This document shows positions 53,779-64,000 of a stretch of DNA of 64,000 nt, in pieces. A program made the translations under genes and the position numbers. Each line of letters opens with the position of its first letter. Position 1 is the stretch's first letter. The notes beneath the pieces were generated by a model. It was given only the letters and a program-made list of their open reading frames with translations, was not told the origin of the DNA and searched no databases. This DNA comes from Corynebacterium pseudokroppenstedtii (lineage in GTDB: Bacteria > Actinomycetota > Actinomycetes > Mycobacteriales > Mycobacteriaceae): NCBI RefSeq assembly GCF_019754945.1, contig NZ_JAEUWU010000002.1, positions 62,001 to 126,000 on the forward strand, read 5' to 3'.

Positions 53779-55125
53779 TCAGCTCCGTATTTGCTGGTTC
53801 GCTTGGTCGTGTTTGAGCTGGTCCGCGAGTTCCTCGGCGGAGGAATATGAACTTTGAGCGCCCTGCTTGGTCGCGGCGCGAGATGCAACGAAGGTTGCCA
53901 ACCTGGCGGAATCCAGCAGACTTTGTCCGGAGGCTATCGATGCGGCGACCGTCCCCATAAAGCAATCGCCGCACCCGGTTGAATCGACTGCATCGACTGG
54001 ATATCCCTCCACATACACTGCGTTAGTAGTGGGGACGGTGTCGGTTGGGTTGGCGCGATCGCTTCGGTCTCCGTCCCTCGTCGGATTAACGTCACCGCTT
54101 TCTGAGGAATCCTCAGACTCCACGACAAAACAGCCCTCCGGGCCGAGCGTCACAATCAAACCTCCGAGGCTCATCACGGCGACTAGCCGCGTCGCCGTAG
54201 TGAACCGGCCATTTTCATCCGCACCATCTTCTTTAGCCATGCTGCTTGCGGAGTCGCGAACAGTAGGAGCGTCCTCGAGCTTTGCGCCGACATGTTCGTC
54301 GACCTTGGATCCGGCTACGTTAGCCAATCCACCTCGTTCCTGCGTCGGCAATTGGGCGGATCCATACCGCTCCCCCAAAGATCGCAGCTCAATCTCATTC
54401 ACAACCACGATATCGACCCCATTCAACAGCGCCGGGTCAACGTCAATAATTGGAGAATAATTCAAAATAATCCGCGGTGATCGGCGAGTTTTCCGAGCTT
54501 CGCCACTATTATTCCGGTGGTTACGGGGCTGGTTGTTTTGGTCGGCGTGCACAATGGGCCCGACATTCGTGTGCGCGCTTGTTTCAGTATTTGCGTCGGA
54601 AGCAGAGCGAGCCACATCGATCGCGGCCGCCACCACACTTGCAGGAGATTCAAAGCCGAGCGCGACAACATCCGCGGACTGCAGAACATCCGCGGCCGCT
54701 TGCAGGTCCGCCCGCGACACGCTCCGATTCGCGCCCGCCGAGTACACAATCGTATTCTCACCGGCCGCATTCACCGTAATCAGCGCGGTCCCGGTGGGCA
54801 GATCGTGGGCCACAACTCGCGACGTATCAACCCCCGCATCCTCCAAACTTCGCTGCACAAAACTCCCATAAGCATCATGGCCAACCACGCCCACCATCGC
54901 GACATCCGCCCCAATTTTCGACGACGCGACCGCCTGATTCGAGGACTTACCGCCGGGCCCATACGTCAGGTCAGCGGCCGGGACTGTTTCCCCGGGAGCT
55001 GGGAATTCCTCGACCCGCGCAGTTAGATCGACGTTGAGTGAGCCGACTACAGTGACTTTCCCCGGGGAAGAGACGACGGATGTGAGGATTTCTTTGACGT
55101 TCGAGAGGTCTGGATTGCTTTTCAT
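53779..55125 (-). CDS. PfkB-family sugar kinase, ribokinase-like
   Basis: A 448-residue kinase of the ribokinase/PfkB family (ribokinase is about 300). VTVVGSLNVDLTARVEEFPAPGETV, the GPGGKSSNQAVASSKIG motif of ribokinases, and DSTGCGDCFMG (381-391), the anion hole and catalytic-base motif (Asp387), are present; the usual A and second A of DTxGAGDAF are Cys here. Three low-complexity insertions (~176-215, 257-315 and 337-367) account for the extra length and interrupt loops rather than core strands. It should phosphorylate ribose or a similar sugar. No good ribosome site precedes the ATG. No transport gene is adjacent. Confidence 0.85.
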   Translation of the reverse strand: MKSNPDLSNVKEILTSVVSSPGKVTVVGSLNVDLTARVEEFPAPGETVPAADLTYGPGGKSSNQAVASSKIGADVAMVGVVGHDAYGSFVQRSLEDAGVDTSRVVAHDLPTGTALITVNAAGENTIVYSAGANRSVSRADLQAAADVLQSADVVALGFESPASVVAAAIDVARSASDANTETSAHTNVGPIVHADQNNQPRNHRNNSGEARKTRRSPRIILNYSPIIDVDPALLNGVDIVVVNEIELRSLGERYGSAQLPTQERGGLANVAGSKVDEHVGAKLEDAPTVRDSASSMAKEDGADENGRFTTATRLVAVMSLGGLIVTLGPEGCFVVESEDSSESGDVNPTRDGDRSDRANPTDTVPTTNAVYVEGYPVDAVDSTGCGDCFMGTVAASIASGQSLLDSARLATFVASRAATKQGAQSSYSSAEELADQLKHDQANQQIRS

Positions 55126-55324
55126 AGGTTATTTAGAGATCTGGTGAGGTTAGGTGGGTGGTTGCGTATGAGCGCGGAGCTTACCCGGTACGAGCTGCGA
55201 GGCTTACCGCGCATGATGGGCGTGGTCTCTCATGTAGGACTGATATAAATAGCATACGAAACGAACCTTTCCCCCTTTGACGCATTCGATGCACTCAGAA
55301 ATCGGTCTTTTCTCTCCTAGGGAG

Positions 55325-55458
55325 AAAAGTGCGGGGGTATGTCGGGTGCTCAACTGAAAAGTGCGGGGGTATAAGGGCGAAAAATGGCCAAAAATTGACC
55401 ATATACCCCCGCAGTTTTCCTGGAGCCCGGGCAAAGTGAGATATACCGGCGCAGTTTT
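55325..55458. repeat. Dispersed intergenic dyad repeat, copy 3
   Basis: 18-nt units at 55325-55342 and 55357-55374, then inverted units at 55401-55418 and 55441-55458. The 26-nt centre (55375-55400) differs from copy 2 by one base. The spacing of the last unit is 40 rather than 30 bases, and the outer flanks of copies 1 and 2 are absent. Confidence 0.85.
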
Positions 55459-55594
55459 GAGCGGCAACGCCGACTTGGGCCCGCGCTAACCCGCGGGCAC
55501 ACGCGTTCGCACTACACAACTCGCATGAAAACCTAAACGCCCCACCCCACATACCTCTCTCAGCCACGAACACCTAACAAGCGACGAGAAAAGC

Positions 55595-55646
55595 CAATTA
55601 AAAATAGAAAATTCCCGGGTGCGAGATAACTCGCACCCGGGAATTT
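55595..55646 (-). terminator. rpoBC terminator
   Basis: A perfect 17-bp stem, 55609-55625 with 55630-55646 (core CCCGGGTGCGAG), and a 4-base loop. On the minus strand CTATTTTTAATTG follows. It lies 92 bases past the rpoC stop. Confidence 0.9.
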
Positions 55647-55737
55647 GCCGATAAATCATTTTTGAGAGGCAGCACGCTGATGGCACCCTGGCCGGCTAAC
55701 CGGCCCGCCAGCAACGCGCCACCCCTCAAAGGCTCAC

Positions 55738-58700
55738 CTAGCTAATGTCGCCGAAGCCTCCATCAAACCCCTGGTCATCCAGGCGAACAGCCGCGCCGGT
55801 GAATTCGCCGTACGCACCGTCTTCGCCATAGAAGCCATCGCCGTAGCTGGTGTTCATGGAGAACGCCTGCGCACGGGCCTCCTCGGTCGGCTCAACCGAG
55901 ATGTTCCGGTAGCGGGAGATGCCCGTACCAGCCGGAATGAGCTTACCGATGATCACGTTCTCCTTCAGACCGATGAGCTTATCGGACCGCTTGTTGATCG
56001 CCGCATCGGTCAGGACACGAGTGGTCTCCTGGAACGACGCCGCGGACAACCAGGATTCCGTGGCCAACGACGCCTTGGTAATACCCATGATCTCCTGACG
56101 GAAGGCGGCACCCTCGCCACCATTCGTCGCGACGGCCTTGTTAATAGCTCGCGCTTCGTTCCGATCAATCAGGCTACCCGGCAGCAATTCGGTGGATCCC
56201 GAATCGACGACAGTCAGGCGTCGCAGCATCTGCCGGACAATGATCTCGATGTGCTTGTCATGGATCGCCACGCCCTGGTCACGGTAGACCTTCTGGACCT
56301 GTTCAATGAGGTGCTTCTGCACACCCGTCACGCCTTCAACGCGAAGCACTTCGTGCGGATCGGGAGCACCGCGCAGCAGTGGCTGGCCTGTGACAACATG
56401 GTCGCCGGTACGCAGCTGGTGTTCGAATCCGCCGGGTTCCTGCGTCACTGCCAGACCCTGGCGCTTCGACAGCTTCTCGTACACGACCTCGTCCTCGCCG
56501 TTGTCAGGCGTGATGGTCAGCGTGTAGAAGTTGCCGTCGTCCTCGAGCTCGATCGTTCCCTCAGTGGACGCAATCGGCGCCTGGTTCTTGGGCACACGAG
56601 CTTCGAAGAGCTCCTGCACACGAGGCAGACCACCGGTAATATCGCCACCGACACCACCTTGGTGGAACGTACGCATGGTCAGCTGCGTACCAGGCTCACC
56701 AATGGACTGCGCGGCAACGATACCGACGGCTTCTCCGATGTCCACCTTTTGGCCGGTGGCCATGGAGCGTCCGTAGCAGGTCGCGCACACACCGGTGGCG
56801 GTTTCACACATCATGACGGTCCGGACAGTAGCGGTCCGCACGCCCTCGGCAACCATCTTCTTGGCTTCGGCATCGCCGACGAAAGCGCCACGCTCGTAGA
56901 TAACGTCGCCCTTGTCGTTGACAGCATCCTTGGCCAGGTAACGGCCGGTCAGCGCGGTCTCCAAGAAGTCAGCGCGGGTGAATTCTCCCGTTTCGTTGCC
57001 CTCGGCGTCCAGTACCGGCTTCGCGACGTCGACCTCCAGACCCTTAAGAGTCCCACAGTCGTCTTCGCGAACGATAACGTCCTGAGCGACGTCGACAAGA
57101 CGACGCGTGAGGTAACCGGAGTCGGCGGTACGCAGAGCGGTGTCGGCCAGGCCCTTACGCGAACCGTGCGAGTTGTTGAAGTACTCCAAGACCGACAAGC
57201 CCTCGCGGAAGGAGGTCTTAATCGGGCGGGTGATGTAGTCACCACGCGAGTTCGTGACCATGCCCTTCATGCCGGCTAGCGTCCAGATCTGGCGCATGTT
57301 ACCGGCAGCACCGGACTTCACGATCATCGGGATTGGGTTGTCGTCGGGGTAGATCTTCTCGACGGATTCACCAACGAAGTCGGTGCATTCCTTCCACAGG
57401 TCAACGAGGGAGCGGTAGCGCTCTTCGTTGTTGATCTTGCCTCGGGCGAGCTTCTTCTCGATGGTCGCAGCCTGCTTCTCGTACCGCTGCAGGATTTCTT
57501 CCTTGTTGGGAAGAACGAGCACGTCGTCCATGGAGATGGTGACACAGGACCGGGTTGCCCAGTAGAAACCGGCGTCCTTCATCTTGTCGACGGTCTGCGC
57601 GACGGTGATCATGGGGTACCGTGCGGCGAGGTCGTTGATGATGACGGCCTGCGCCTTCTTCGCCATGACACCGTTGACGAACGGGTAGTTCCACGGCAGC
57701 AGTTCGTTGAACATGATGCGACCTAGGGTGGTGTGGGCGGTCCACTTTTGGCCGCGCTGCCATCCGTCGGGGAACAGTTCTGCCTCGATATCCTCCGGCG
57801 GGCGGAGGTGGCTGATGCGAACCTCGATGGGCGCCTGGAGGCCAAGCACTCCGCGGTCGCGCGCCATGAGGGCCTCGGCGAAGGACGAGTATGTGCCACG
57901 CTTCGGGCCGTTCTCGTCGGCTTCGTGGTAGGCGCCTTCGCCACCGAGCTGATCCTCGCTCTTTTCCAGGGTGAGGAAGTACAAGCCGGTCACCATGTCC
58001 AGACGCGGCATGGCCAGTGGTTTACCGGATGCCGGGGACAGGATGTTGTTGGAGGCGAGCATCAGCACGCGGGCCTCAGCCTGGGCCTCCGCAGACAGCG
58101 GCAGGTGGACAGCCATCTGGTCACCGTCGAAGTCGGCGTTGAACGCCTCACATGCCAAGGGGTGCAGCTGGATAGCTTTACCCTCGACGAGGACCGGCTC
58201 GAACGCCTGAATACCCAGGCGGTGCAGCGTCGGCGCACGGTTAAGCATGACGGGGTGTTCCGCGATGGCTTCTTCGAGGACGTCCCACACTTCGGGACGC
58301 TGCCGCTCCACCATCCGCTTCGCGGAGCGAATGTTCTGCGCGTAGGACTTCTCCACCAGGCGCTTCATGACGAATGGCTTGAACAGCTCCAACGCCATGA
58401 GCTTCGGCAGACCGCACTGGTGCAGTTTCAACTGCGGGCCGACGATAATCACCGAACGGCCGGAGTAGTCGACACGCTTACCCAGCAGGTTCTGACGGAA
58501 GCGACCCTGCTTACCTTTCAGCAAATCAGAGAGCGACTTCAGCGGACGGTTGCCGGGGCCCGTGACGGGGCGTCCGCGACGTCCGTTGTCGAAGAGCGCG
58601 TCGACGGATTCCTGAAGCATGCGCTTCTCGTTGTTCACGATGATCTCGGGCGCGCCGAGGTCGATCATGCGCTTCAGACGGTTGTTGCGGTTGATGACGC

Positions 58701-59736
58701 GACGGTACAGGTCGTTGAGGTCCGACGTCGCGAAGCGGCCACCATCGAGCTGAACCATCGGGCGAAGCTCGGGCGGGATCACCGGGATGGCGTCCAGGAC
58801 CATCGCTGCCGGATCGTTACCGGAGCGCAGGAAGGCGGCGACAACACGCAGACGCTTGAGCGCGCGGACCTGCTTTTGTCCCTTGCCGTCGCGGATAACC
58901 TCGCTGAGTTTCTCCGCTTCAGCTTCGAGGTCGAAGTTCTTAATCAGCGTCTGGATGGCTTCTGCACCCATGCCGCCGGTGAAGTAGTCCTCGTAGCGGT
59001 CAACAAGCTCGGAGTAGATGGTTTCGTCGACGATCATCTGCTTGGGAGCAAGCTTGATGAACGTGTTCCAGATCTCGTCGAGCCGGTCGATCTCACGCTC
59101 GGCACGCTCACGGATGTGGCGCATTTCGCGCTCAGCGGCGTTCTGAACCTTGCGCTTGGCATCGGCTTTCGCACCGTTGGATTCGAGCTCTTTGAGGTCT
59201 TCTTCCAGCTTCTGCTGGCGCTCCGCTAGTTCTTCGTCGCGGTCAGCCTCGACCTCTTTCTTCTCCATGAACATGTCGGCTTCGAGGGTTTCTTGGTCCG
59301 TGTGACGGGCCTCCTCGTCCACCGAGGTGATGATGTTCGCGGCGAAGTAGATGATCTTTTCCAGATCTTTCGGTGCGAGGTCCAGCAGGTACCCCAGGCG
59401 TGAGGGCACGCCCTTGAAGTACCAGATGTGGGTGACGGGCGCGGCCAGCTCGATGTGGCCCATGCGCTCACGGCGGACCTTGGACTTGGTCACTTCCACG
59501 CCACAGCGTTCACAGACGATGCCCTTGTAGCGGACTCGCTTGTATTTACCGCAGGCACATTCCCAGTCGCGGGTTGGCCCGAAGATGCGTTCGCAGAACA
59601 GGCCGTCCTTCTCGGGTTTGAGGGTGCGGTAGTTGATGGTCTCGGGCTTCTTGACCTCGCCGTGTGACCAGCGACGGATGTCATCGGCCGTGGCGAGACC
59701 GATGCGGAGCTCGTCGAAAAGATTGACGTCGAGCAC
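55738..59736 (-). CDS. rpoC: RNA polymerase beta' subunit
   Basis: Beta', 1332 residues. The GTG at 59736 ([35 protein letters not shown]) has AAGGA seven bases upstream and gives the actinobacterial N-terminus. The zinc site ([20 protein letters not shown]), the catalytic [12 protein letters not shown], the bridge and trigger-helix region and the C-terminus are all intact. The gene follows rpoB by 66 bases and is closed by a strong terminator. Confidence 0.98.
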   Translation of the reverse strand: MLDVNLFDELRIGLATADDIRRWSHGEVKKPETINYRTLKPEKDGLFCERIFGPTRDWECACGKYKRVRYKGIVCERCGVEVTKSKVRRERMGHIELAAPVTHIWYFKGVPSRLGYLLDLAPKDLEKIIYFAANIITSVDEEARHTDQETLEADMFMEKKEVEADRDEELAERQQKLEEDLKELESNGAKADAKRKVQNAAEREMRHIRERAEREIDRLDEIWNTFIKLAPKQMIVDETIYSELVDRYEDYFTGGMGAEAIQTLIKNFDLEAEAEKLSEVIRDGKGQKQVRALKRLRVVAAFLRSGNDPAAMVLDAIPVIPPELRPMVQLDGGRFATSDLNDLYRRVINRNNRLKRMIDLGAPEIIVNNEKRMLQESVDALFDNGRRGRPVTGPGNRPLKSLSDLLKGKQGRFRQNLLGKRVDYSGRSVIIVGPQLKLHQCGLPKLMALELFKPFVMKRLVEKSYAQNIRSAKRMVERQRPEVWDVLEEAIAEHPVMLNRAPTLHRLGIQAFEPVLVEGKAIQLHPLACEAFNADFDGDQMAVHLPLSAEAQAEARVLMLASNNILSPASGKPLAMPRLDMVTGLYFLTLEKSEDQLGGEGAYHEADENGPKRGTYSSFAEALMARDRGVLGLQAPIEVRISHLRPPEDIEAELFPDGWQRGQKWTAHTTLGRIMFNELLPWNYPFVNGVMAKKAQAVIINDLAARYPMITVAQTVDKMKDAGFYWATRSCVTISMDDVLVLPNKEEILQRYEKQAATIEKKLARGKINNEERYRSLVDLWKECTDFVGESVEKIYPDDNPIPMIVKSGAAGNMRQIWTLAGMKGMVTNSRGDYITRPIKTSFREGLSVLEYFNNSHGSRKGLADTALRTADSGYLTRRLVDVAQDVIVREDDCGTLKGLEVDVAKPVLDAEGNETGEFTRADFLETALTGRYLAKDAVNDKGDVIYERGAFVGDAEAKKMVAEGVRTATVRTVMMCETATGVCATCYGRSMATGQKVDIGEAVGIVAAQSIGEPGTQLTMRTFHQGGVGGDITGGLPRVQELFEARVPKNQAPIASTEGTIELEDDGNFYTLTITPDNGEDEVVYEKLSKRQGLAVTQEPGGFEHQLRTGDHVVTGQPLLRGAPDPHEVLRVEGVTGVQKHLIEQVQKVYRDQGVAIHDKHIEIIVRQMLRRLTVVDSGSTELLPGSLIDRNEARAINKAVATNGGEGAAFRQEIMGITKASLATESWLSAASFQETTRVLTDAAINKRSDKLIGLKENVIIGKLIPAGTGISRYRNISVEPTEEARAQAFSMNTSYGDGFYGEDGAYGEFTGAAVRLDDQGFDGGFGDIS

Positions 59737-59802
59737 GTAACGTCCTTTCCCCTCGTTCACGAGGGTTGTTCGGATGAGTACTGGTTACTAGTTGGGAGGT
59801 CT

Positions 59803-62800
59803 CTACACCGCGTCAGCGTCGAAGCGCTCGTCGCGGGAGAGGTTAATACCCAAGGATGCGTTGGCTTGGTCGAGATCGTCATCGTCGGCACCCAGGTCAA
59901 CCGGGGTTCCGTCGGCGGAGAGGACCTCAACGTTGAGGCACAGAGACTGCAGCTCTTTGAGCAACACCTTGAAGGACTCCGGAATTCCCGGGTCGGGGAT
60001 GTTGTCGCCCTTCACGATGGCTTCGTACACCTTGACACGGCCGATGACGTCGTCGGATTTGATGGTCAGGAGTTCCTGCAGCGTGTAGGCGGCACCGTAG
60101 GCCTGCATGGCCCACACTTCCATCTCACCGAAGCGCTGACCACCGAACTGTGCCTTACCACCGAGCGGCTGCTGGGTGATCATGGAGTACGGGCCGGTGG
60201 AGCGCGCGTGGATCTTCTCGTCGACCAGGTGGTGCAGTTTCAGCATGTACATGTAGCCCACGGAGATCGGCTGCTGGAAGGGCTCGCCCGTCCGGCCGTC
60301 GATCAGGGTGGACTTGCCGAATTCGTTGACCATTTGGTCGCCGTCGCGGTTGGGCCGCGAGGAGCGCATCAGTCCGGACAGCTCTTCGTTGGTCGTGCCG
60401 TCGAACACCGGGGTGGCAACGCGAGAATCGGCGGGGACGTCGTAGAGGTCCTCGGGAAGCGTTTCCAGCATGGCCTTGACCGCGGGGTCTTGGGACTCGG
60501 GGTCGACCTTCCATCCAGATTTCGCGAGCATACCGAGGTGAACTTCCAGCACCTGTCCAATGTTCATACGACGCGGCACACCGTGCGTGTTCAGAATGAT
60601 GTCGACCGGCGTTCCGTCAGGCAGGAACGGCATGTCCTCAGCAGGCAAGATCTTGCCGACTACACCCTTGTTGCCGTGGCGGCCGGAGAGCTTATCTCCA
60701 TCCTGGATCTTGCGCTTCTGGGCGACGTACACGCGAACCATCTGGTTAACACCGGGCGCGAGGTCGTCGTCGTCTTCGCGGGAGAACACGCGAACGCCGA
60801 TGACCTTGCCTGTTTCACCGTGCGGAACCTTCATGGAGGTGTCGCGAACTTCGCGGGCCTTCTCGCCGAAGATCGCGCGGAGGAGGCGCTCTTCCGGCGT
60901 CAGCTCGGTTTCACCCTTCGGGGTGACCTTACCGACGAGGATATCGCCGTCGCGAACGTCGGCACCGATGCGGACAATGCCGCGTTCGTCGAGGTCAGCG
61001 AGGATATCTTCCGATGCGTTCGGGATATCGCGGGTGATTTCCTCTGGCCCGAGCTTGGTGTCGCGGGCGTCGATTTCGTGTTCCTCAATGTGGATTGAGG
61101 TGAGGACATCTTCCTCGACAATCCGCTGGTTGAGGATGATGGCGTCCTCGTAGTTGTGGCCTTCCCATGGCATGAACGCCACGAGGAGGTTACGGCCGAG
61201 GGCCATTTCACCGTTCTCGGTGCCGGGGCCGTCGGCGAGGGCTTGTCCCTCTTCGATGCGGTCGCCGGCCTCAACGAGGGGCTTCTGGTTGTAGCAGGTC
61301 CCCTGGTTGGTGCGCTCGAACTTGCGCAGCAGGAAGGTGTCGCGCTGGCCGTCGTCGCCAAGGGTGGTGATGAAGTCTGCACACACGGTTTCGACGACAC
61401 CCGAACGGCGGGCGATCACAACGTCGCCGGCGTCGTGGGCGGCGCGCAGTTCCATACCGGTGCCGACGAACGGCGCTTCGTTGCGCAGCAGCGGCACAGC
61501 CTGGCGCTGCATGTTCGCGCCCATGAGGGCACGGTTGGCGTCGTCGTGCTCCAGGAACGGAATCATGGCGGTAGCCACGGACACCATCTGGCGCGGGGAC
61601 ACATCCATGTAGTCCACTTCGCTCGCCGGGACAACCTCGACGTTTCCGCCTTTCATGCGGACCTCGACGGTGTCCTCAACGAAGCGGCCCTCGGAGTCCA
61701 TCTTCGTGTTGGCCTGGGCGACGATGTGCCGGTCTTCCTCATCAGCGGTGAGGTAGTCGACAACGTCGGTAGCCTGCCCATTTTCGACGCGACGGTACGG
61801 CGTCTCGATGAACCCGAACGGGTTAACGCGTGCGTAGGACGCGAGGGAGCCGATCAAACCAATATTCGGACCCTCAGGCGTCTCAATGGGGCACATGCGG
61901 CCGTAGTGCGAGGCGTGGACGTCACGAACGTCCAGACCTGCGCGCTCACGAGACAAACCGCCAGGTCCGAGGGCGGACAGACGACGCTTGTGAGTCAGGC
62001 CAGACAGGGAGTTGTTCTGGTCCATGAACTGCGACAACTGCGACGTTCCGAAGAACTCGCGGATCGCTGCCGACACAGGACGCACGTTGATCAGCGAGGT
62101 CGGCGTGATGGATTCCGCGTCCTGCGTGGTCATGCGCTCACGCACAACACGCTCCATACGCGACAGGCCGACGCGAACCTGGTTCTGGACCAGCTCGCCG
62201 ACGGTGCGGAGGCGTCGGTTACCGAAGTGGTCGATATCGTCGGTGGTGATCATCAGCTCGGTGCCGTCGGGCGATTCCATCGTCCGCTCACCGGCGTGCA
62301 GACGCACCAAGTACTCAATGGTGGTCAGGATGTCTTCTTCGGTCAGCGTGTGCTCGCCCGTGGTGGAGCCGCCGCCCAAACCGAGCTTGCGGTTCACCTT
62401 GTAGCGGCCAACCTTCGCCAGGTCATACCGCTTCGGGTTGAAGAAGCTGTTGTCCAGCAAAGCCTGAGCGGAATCGCGCGTGGGTGATTCACCCGGGCGC
62501 TGCTTGCGGTAAATCTCCAGGAGAGCTTCGTCGGTATTAGCGACGCCATCGTGCTCGAGGGTGGACATCATGAGTTCGGAGAAACCGAAACGATCCGTGA
62601 TGTCCTGCGTCGACAAACCCAAAGCCTTCAACAGCACGGTGACGGGCTGACGACGTTTACGGTCGATGCGAACGCCGACGGTGTCGCGCTTGTCGATGTC
62701 GAACTCCAACCATGCACCGCGGGAAGGGATGACCTTGACGGAGTGCAGCGGGCGCTCGGTCGACTTGTCGATGGACTCGTCGAAGTAGACGCCAGGGGAG

Positions 62801-63309
62801 CGAACCAACTGGGACACGATGACACGCTCGGTACCGTTGATGATGAACGTGCCTTTGTCCGTCATCATTGGGAAATCGCCAATGAATACGGTCTGGCTTT
62901 TAATTTCGCCAGACATGGCGTTGGTGAATTCCGCCGTCACATAGAGCGGGGCGGAGTAGTTAATGTCCTTATCCTTGGCTTCATCGATCGTGTTCTTGAC
63001 GTCGTCGAAGCGGGGCTCGGATAGGGTGAGGGACATGTTGCCGGAGTAGTCCTCAATGGGAGACAACTCCTCTAGAATGTCCTCCAGGCCGCTGGTAATA
63101 CGCGCGCCTTCTTCGGACTCAGCCTGCTTCTTAGCGCGCCATTCGGGTGCGCCAATAAGCCACGCGAACGAGTCGCGCTGCAGATCGAGGAGGCCAGGGA
63201 CCTCGATCGGCTCTTTAATCTTCGCGAACGAGTAGCGTTTCGTCGCGCCGGGGATTCCGGACGTTAAACTGGTCTGGCGGGAGACTGCCAAGATGGGTCC
63301 TTCCAGCAC
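59803..63309 (-). CDS. rpoB: RNA polymerase beta subunit
   Basis: Beta, 1168 residues, starting at GTG ([13 protein letters not shown]), as in other corynebacteria. The rifampicin pocket reads [19 protein letters not shown] then [13 protein letters not shown]; the main resistance positions (Asp516, His526 and Ser531 in E. coli numbering) carry the sensitive residues. The [13 protein letters not shown] active-site segment and the C-terminal anchor region are intact. First gene of rpoBC. Confidence 0.98.
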   Translation of the reverse strand: MLEGPILAVSRQTSLTSGIPGATKRYSFAKIKEPIEVPGLLDLQRDSFAWLIGAPEWRAKKQAESEEGARITSGLEDILEELSPIEDYSGNMSLTLSEPRFDDVKNTIDEAKDKDINYSAPLYVTAEFTNAMSGEIKSQTVFIGDFPMMTDKGTFIINGTERVIVSQLVRSPGVYFDESIDKSTERPLHSVKVIPSRGAWLEFDIDKRDTVGVRIDRKRRQPVTVLLKALGLSTQDITDRFGFSELMMSTLEHDGVANTDEALLEIYRKQRPGESPTRDSAQALLDNSFFNPKRYDLAKVGRYKVNRKLGLGGGSTTGEHTLTEEDILTTIEYLVRLHAGERTMESPDGTELMITTDDIDHFGNRRLRTVGELVQNQVRVGLSRMERVVRERMTTQDAESITPTSLINVRPVSAAIREFFGTSQLSQFMDQNNSLSGLTHKRRLSALGPGGLSRERAGLDVRDVHASHYGRMCPIETPEGPNIGLIGSLASYARVNPFGFIETPYRRVENGQATDVVDYLTADEEDRHIVAQANTKMDSEGRFVEDTVEVRMKGGNVEVVPASEVDYMDVSPRQMVSVATAMIPFLEHDDANRALMGANMQRQAVPLLRNEAPFVGTGMELRAAHDAGDVVIARRSGVVETVCADFITTLGDDGQRDTFLLRKFERTNQGTCYNQKPLVEAGDRIEEGQALADGPGTENGEMALGRNLLVAFMPWEGHNYEDAIILNQRIVEEDVLTSIHIEEHEIDARDTKLGPEEITRDIPNASEDILADLDERGIVRIGADVRDGDILVGKVTPKGETELTPEERLLRAIFGEKAREVRDTSMKVPHGETGKVIGVRVFSREDDDDLAPGVNQMVRVYVAQKRKIQDGDKLSGRHGNKGVVGKILPAEDMPFLPDGTPVDIILNTHGVPRRMNIGQVLEVHLGMLAKSGWKVDPESQDPAVKAMLETLPEDLYDVPADSRVATPVFDGTTNEELSGLMRSSRPNRDGDQMVNEFGKSTLIDGRTGEPFQQPISVGYMYMLKLHHLVDEKIHARSTGPYSMITQQPLGGKAQFGGQRFGEMEVWAMQAYGAAYTLQELLTIKSDDVIGRVKVYEAIVKGDNIPDPGIPESFKVLLKELQSLCLNVEVLSADGTPVDLGADDDDLDQANASLGINLSRDERFDADAV

Positions 63310-63789
63310 CTCACGCGGGGTGACCGTGCTCGCTGTGGTTTGCCTGCGTGAAAAGAGTGAGTGTCTTCTTCCAAAAAGCGGATCATCCGTGGTTGGATAT
63401 CACTAAAGGACCTTGTCAAATCCTGTTTTTGAAGGAATTGGTACAAGGCCTAACGAGAAATCTGTGCACGGGGATCCAGCGCAACGGACTATCTTATACT
63501 ACTTATGGCGCCATGTCTAATGGTTTTTTATCACTCTGTGGCGGGGGCGCGGAACTTAGCGTACAGCTCCGCGGTGGGCGCGGTGGGCGCGGCGGAACGT
63601 CGCGCGAACAAACTAAGCGCCTGCACCACTACCCTACCGCCAACACCCTAATACATATGACAAAACAGGGGCCTCCCGTTCTGGGAAGCCCCTGTTTGCG
63701 GTATTTACGCTGCACACCGTTCCTGCACCGTATGGGCCGGAATCGGGTGAGCTGCGCGTTGCGCTGGATTAATTGCGCATATCCCTGTC
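63310..63789. other. Intergenic, 480 bp, rplL-rpoB
   Basis: Holds the rplL terminator (63662-63697) and, between it and the rpoB GTG, the probable rpoBC promoter and leader. The stretch 63540-63605 is GC-rich with GGGCGCGG repeats. No gene is seen. Confidence 0.6.
63662..63697 (-). terminator. rplL terminator/attenuator before rpoBC
   Basis: A 15-bp stem with one mismatch (63663-63677 with 63683-63697; arms AAACAGGGGC and GCCCCTGTTT) and a 5-base loop; TTTTGTC follows on the minus strand. It would end or attenuate the rplJL transcript 93 bases past rplL. Confidence 0.8.
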
Positions 63790-64000
63790 TTACTTGAGGG
63801 AAACCTTTGCACCAGCCTCTTCGAGCTTGGTCTTGGCAGCCTCAGCGTCGTCCTTGGAGGCACCTTCGAGGATAGCCTTCGGAGCGGACTCAACGAGGTC
63901 CTTAGCTTCCTTCAGGCCCAGGCCGGAGACGACCTCGCGGACGACCTTAATAACGCCGATCTTCTTGGCGCCAGCGTCCTCGAGCACGACGTCGAACTCA
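63790..64000 (-). CDS. rplL: 50S ribosomal protein L7/L12, 3' part
   Basis: The C-terminal 70 residues of L7/L12, the stalk protein that recruits translation GTPases; the gene runs off the window. [47 protein letters not shown] and the C-terminal [10 protein letters not shown] are diagnostic of the globular C-terminal domain. It precedes rpoB, the normal order. Confidence 0.97.
   Translation of the reverse strand, partial: EFDVVLEDAGAKKIGVIKVVREVVSGLGLKEAKDLVESAPKAILEGASKDDAEAAKTKLEEAGAKVSLK

Larger units (their letters stand above)
55126..55737. other. Intergenic, 612 bp
   Basis: Between the kinase start and the rpoC stop. It holds copy 3 of the dispersed repeat (55325-55458) and the rpoC terminator (55595-55646). 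Open frames here lie in the repeat and are not credible. Confidence 0.65.

Noticed and set aside
55204..55686. Open frames inside and beside repeat copy 3
   Set aside because: Their peptides only reflect the repeat; related peptides appear in the other copies because the DNA is shared, with no coding signature.
61990..62060. Ser in place of Pro next to the rifampicin pocket of RpoB (DQNNSLSG)
   Set aside because: As far as I recall, this Ser is normal in corynebacteria; the known resistance positions are wild type.
57733..62487. Long plus-strand open frames opposite rpoC and rpoB
   Set aside because: Same reason: antisense shadows of strongly biased essential genes.

Overview
The window reads as a chromosomal segment of a Corynebacterium (order Mycobacteriales). 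This rests on corynebacterial-type rpoB/rpoC, tuf and ribosomal proteins, frequent GTG starts, DtxR-type iron boxes, mycobacterial MbtG- and MbtK-like enzymes, and possible leaderless promoters. A lipophilic, C. kroppenstedtii-like species is possible, but the species cannot be fixed by eye. No tRNA, rRNA, CRISPR array, transposase or phage gene was recognised.

Layout: (1) 1-6.2 kb: three exported proteins on the minus strand (zinc protease, small secreted protein, and a 1281-residue sortase-type surface adhesin with three VaFE repeats). (2) 6.65-7.9 kb: rplN-rplX-rplE, ended by a strong hairpin. (3) 8.2-32.3 kb: an iron/siderophore island inserted between rplN and rpsQ, that is, inside what is normally a contiguous ribosomal super-cluster. 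It holds a reductase-methyltransferase fusion, a siderophore-binding lipoprotein, isochorismatase, a secreted lipase, DHB-AMP ligase, a large NRPS, a free aryl carrier protein, DHB dehydrogenase, a free adenylation protein, an MbtG-like lysine N6-hydroxylase, an MbtK-like acyltransferase, a three-gene ABC exporter and a QsuB-like dehydroshikimate dehydratase. (4) 32.5-37.7 kb: the S10 operon, rpsJ to rpsQ. (5) 37.7-46.1 kb: a 1.6 kb gene-free stretch, a six-gene Asp23-type envelope-stress operon on the plus strand, a methyltransferase and a secreted serine-hydrolase-like protein. (6) 46.2-50.9 kb: the str operon, rpsL-rpsG-fusA-tuf. (7) 51.4-55.1 kb: two low-complexity membrane proteins and a PfkB sugar kinase. 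(8) 55.7-64 kb: rpoC, rpoB and the 3' end of rplL.

How the island should work (inference): EntB/EntA-type enzymes make 2,3-dihydroxybenzoate. The EntE-type ligase, whose pocket residues fit 2,3-DHB, loads it on the free carrier protein. MbtG- and MbtK-like enzymes turn lysine into an N6-acyl-N6-hydroxylysine. The free adenylation protein would load this in trans on NRPS module 2, which has no adenylation domain of its own. The NRPS then condenses DHB, one amino acid and the hydroxamate, and its thioesterase releases a mixed catecholate-hydroxamate siderophore. The ABC exporter may secrete it; the lipoprotein and the flavin reductase fusion would bind and reduce the ferric form. No isochorismate synthase, FecCD permease, MbtH-like protein or phosphopantetheinyl transferase is visible here.

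The other standout is an intergenic repeat family present three times (38.5, 45.9 and 55.4 kb). Each copy is a dyad of 18-nt units around a nearly invariant 26-nt centre, with a constant 44-nt spacing across the centre.
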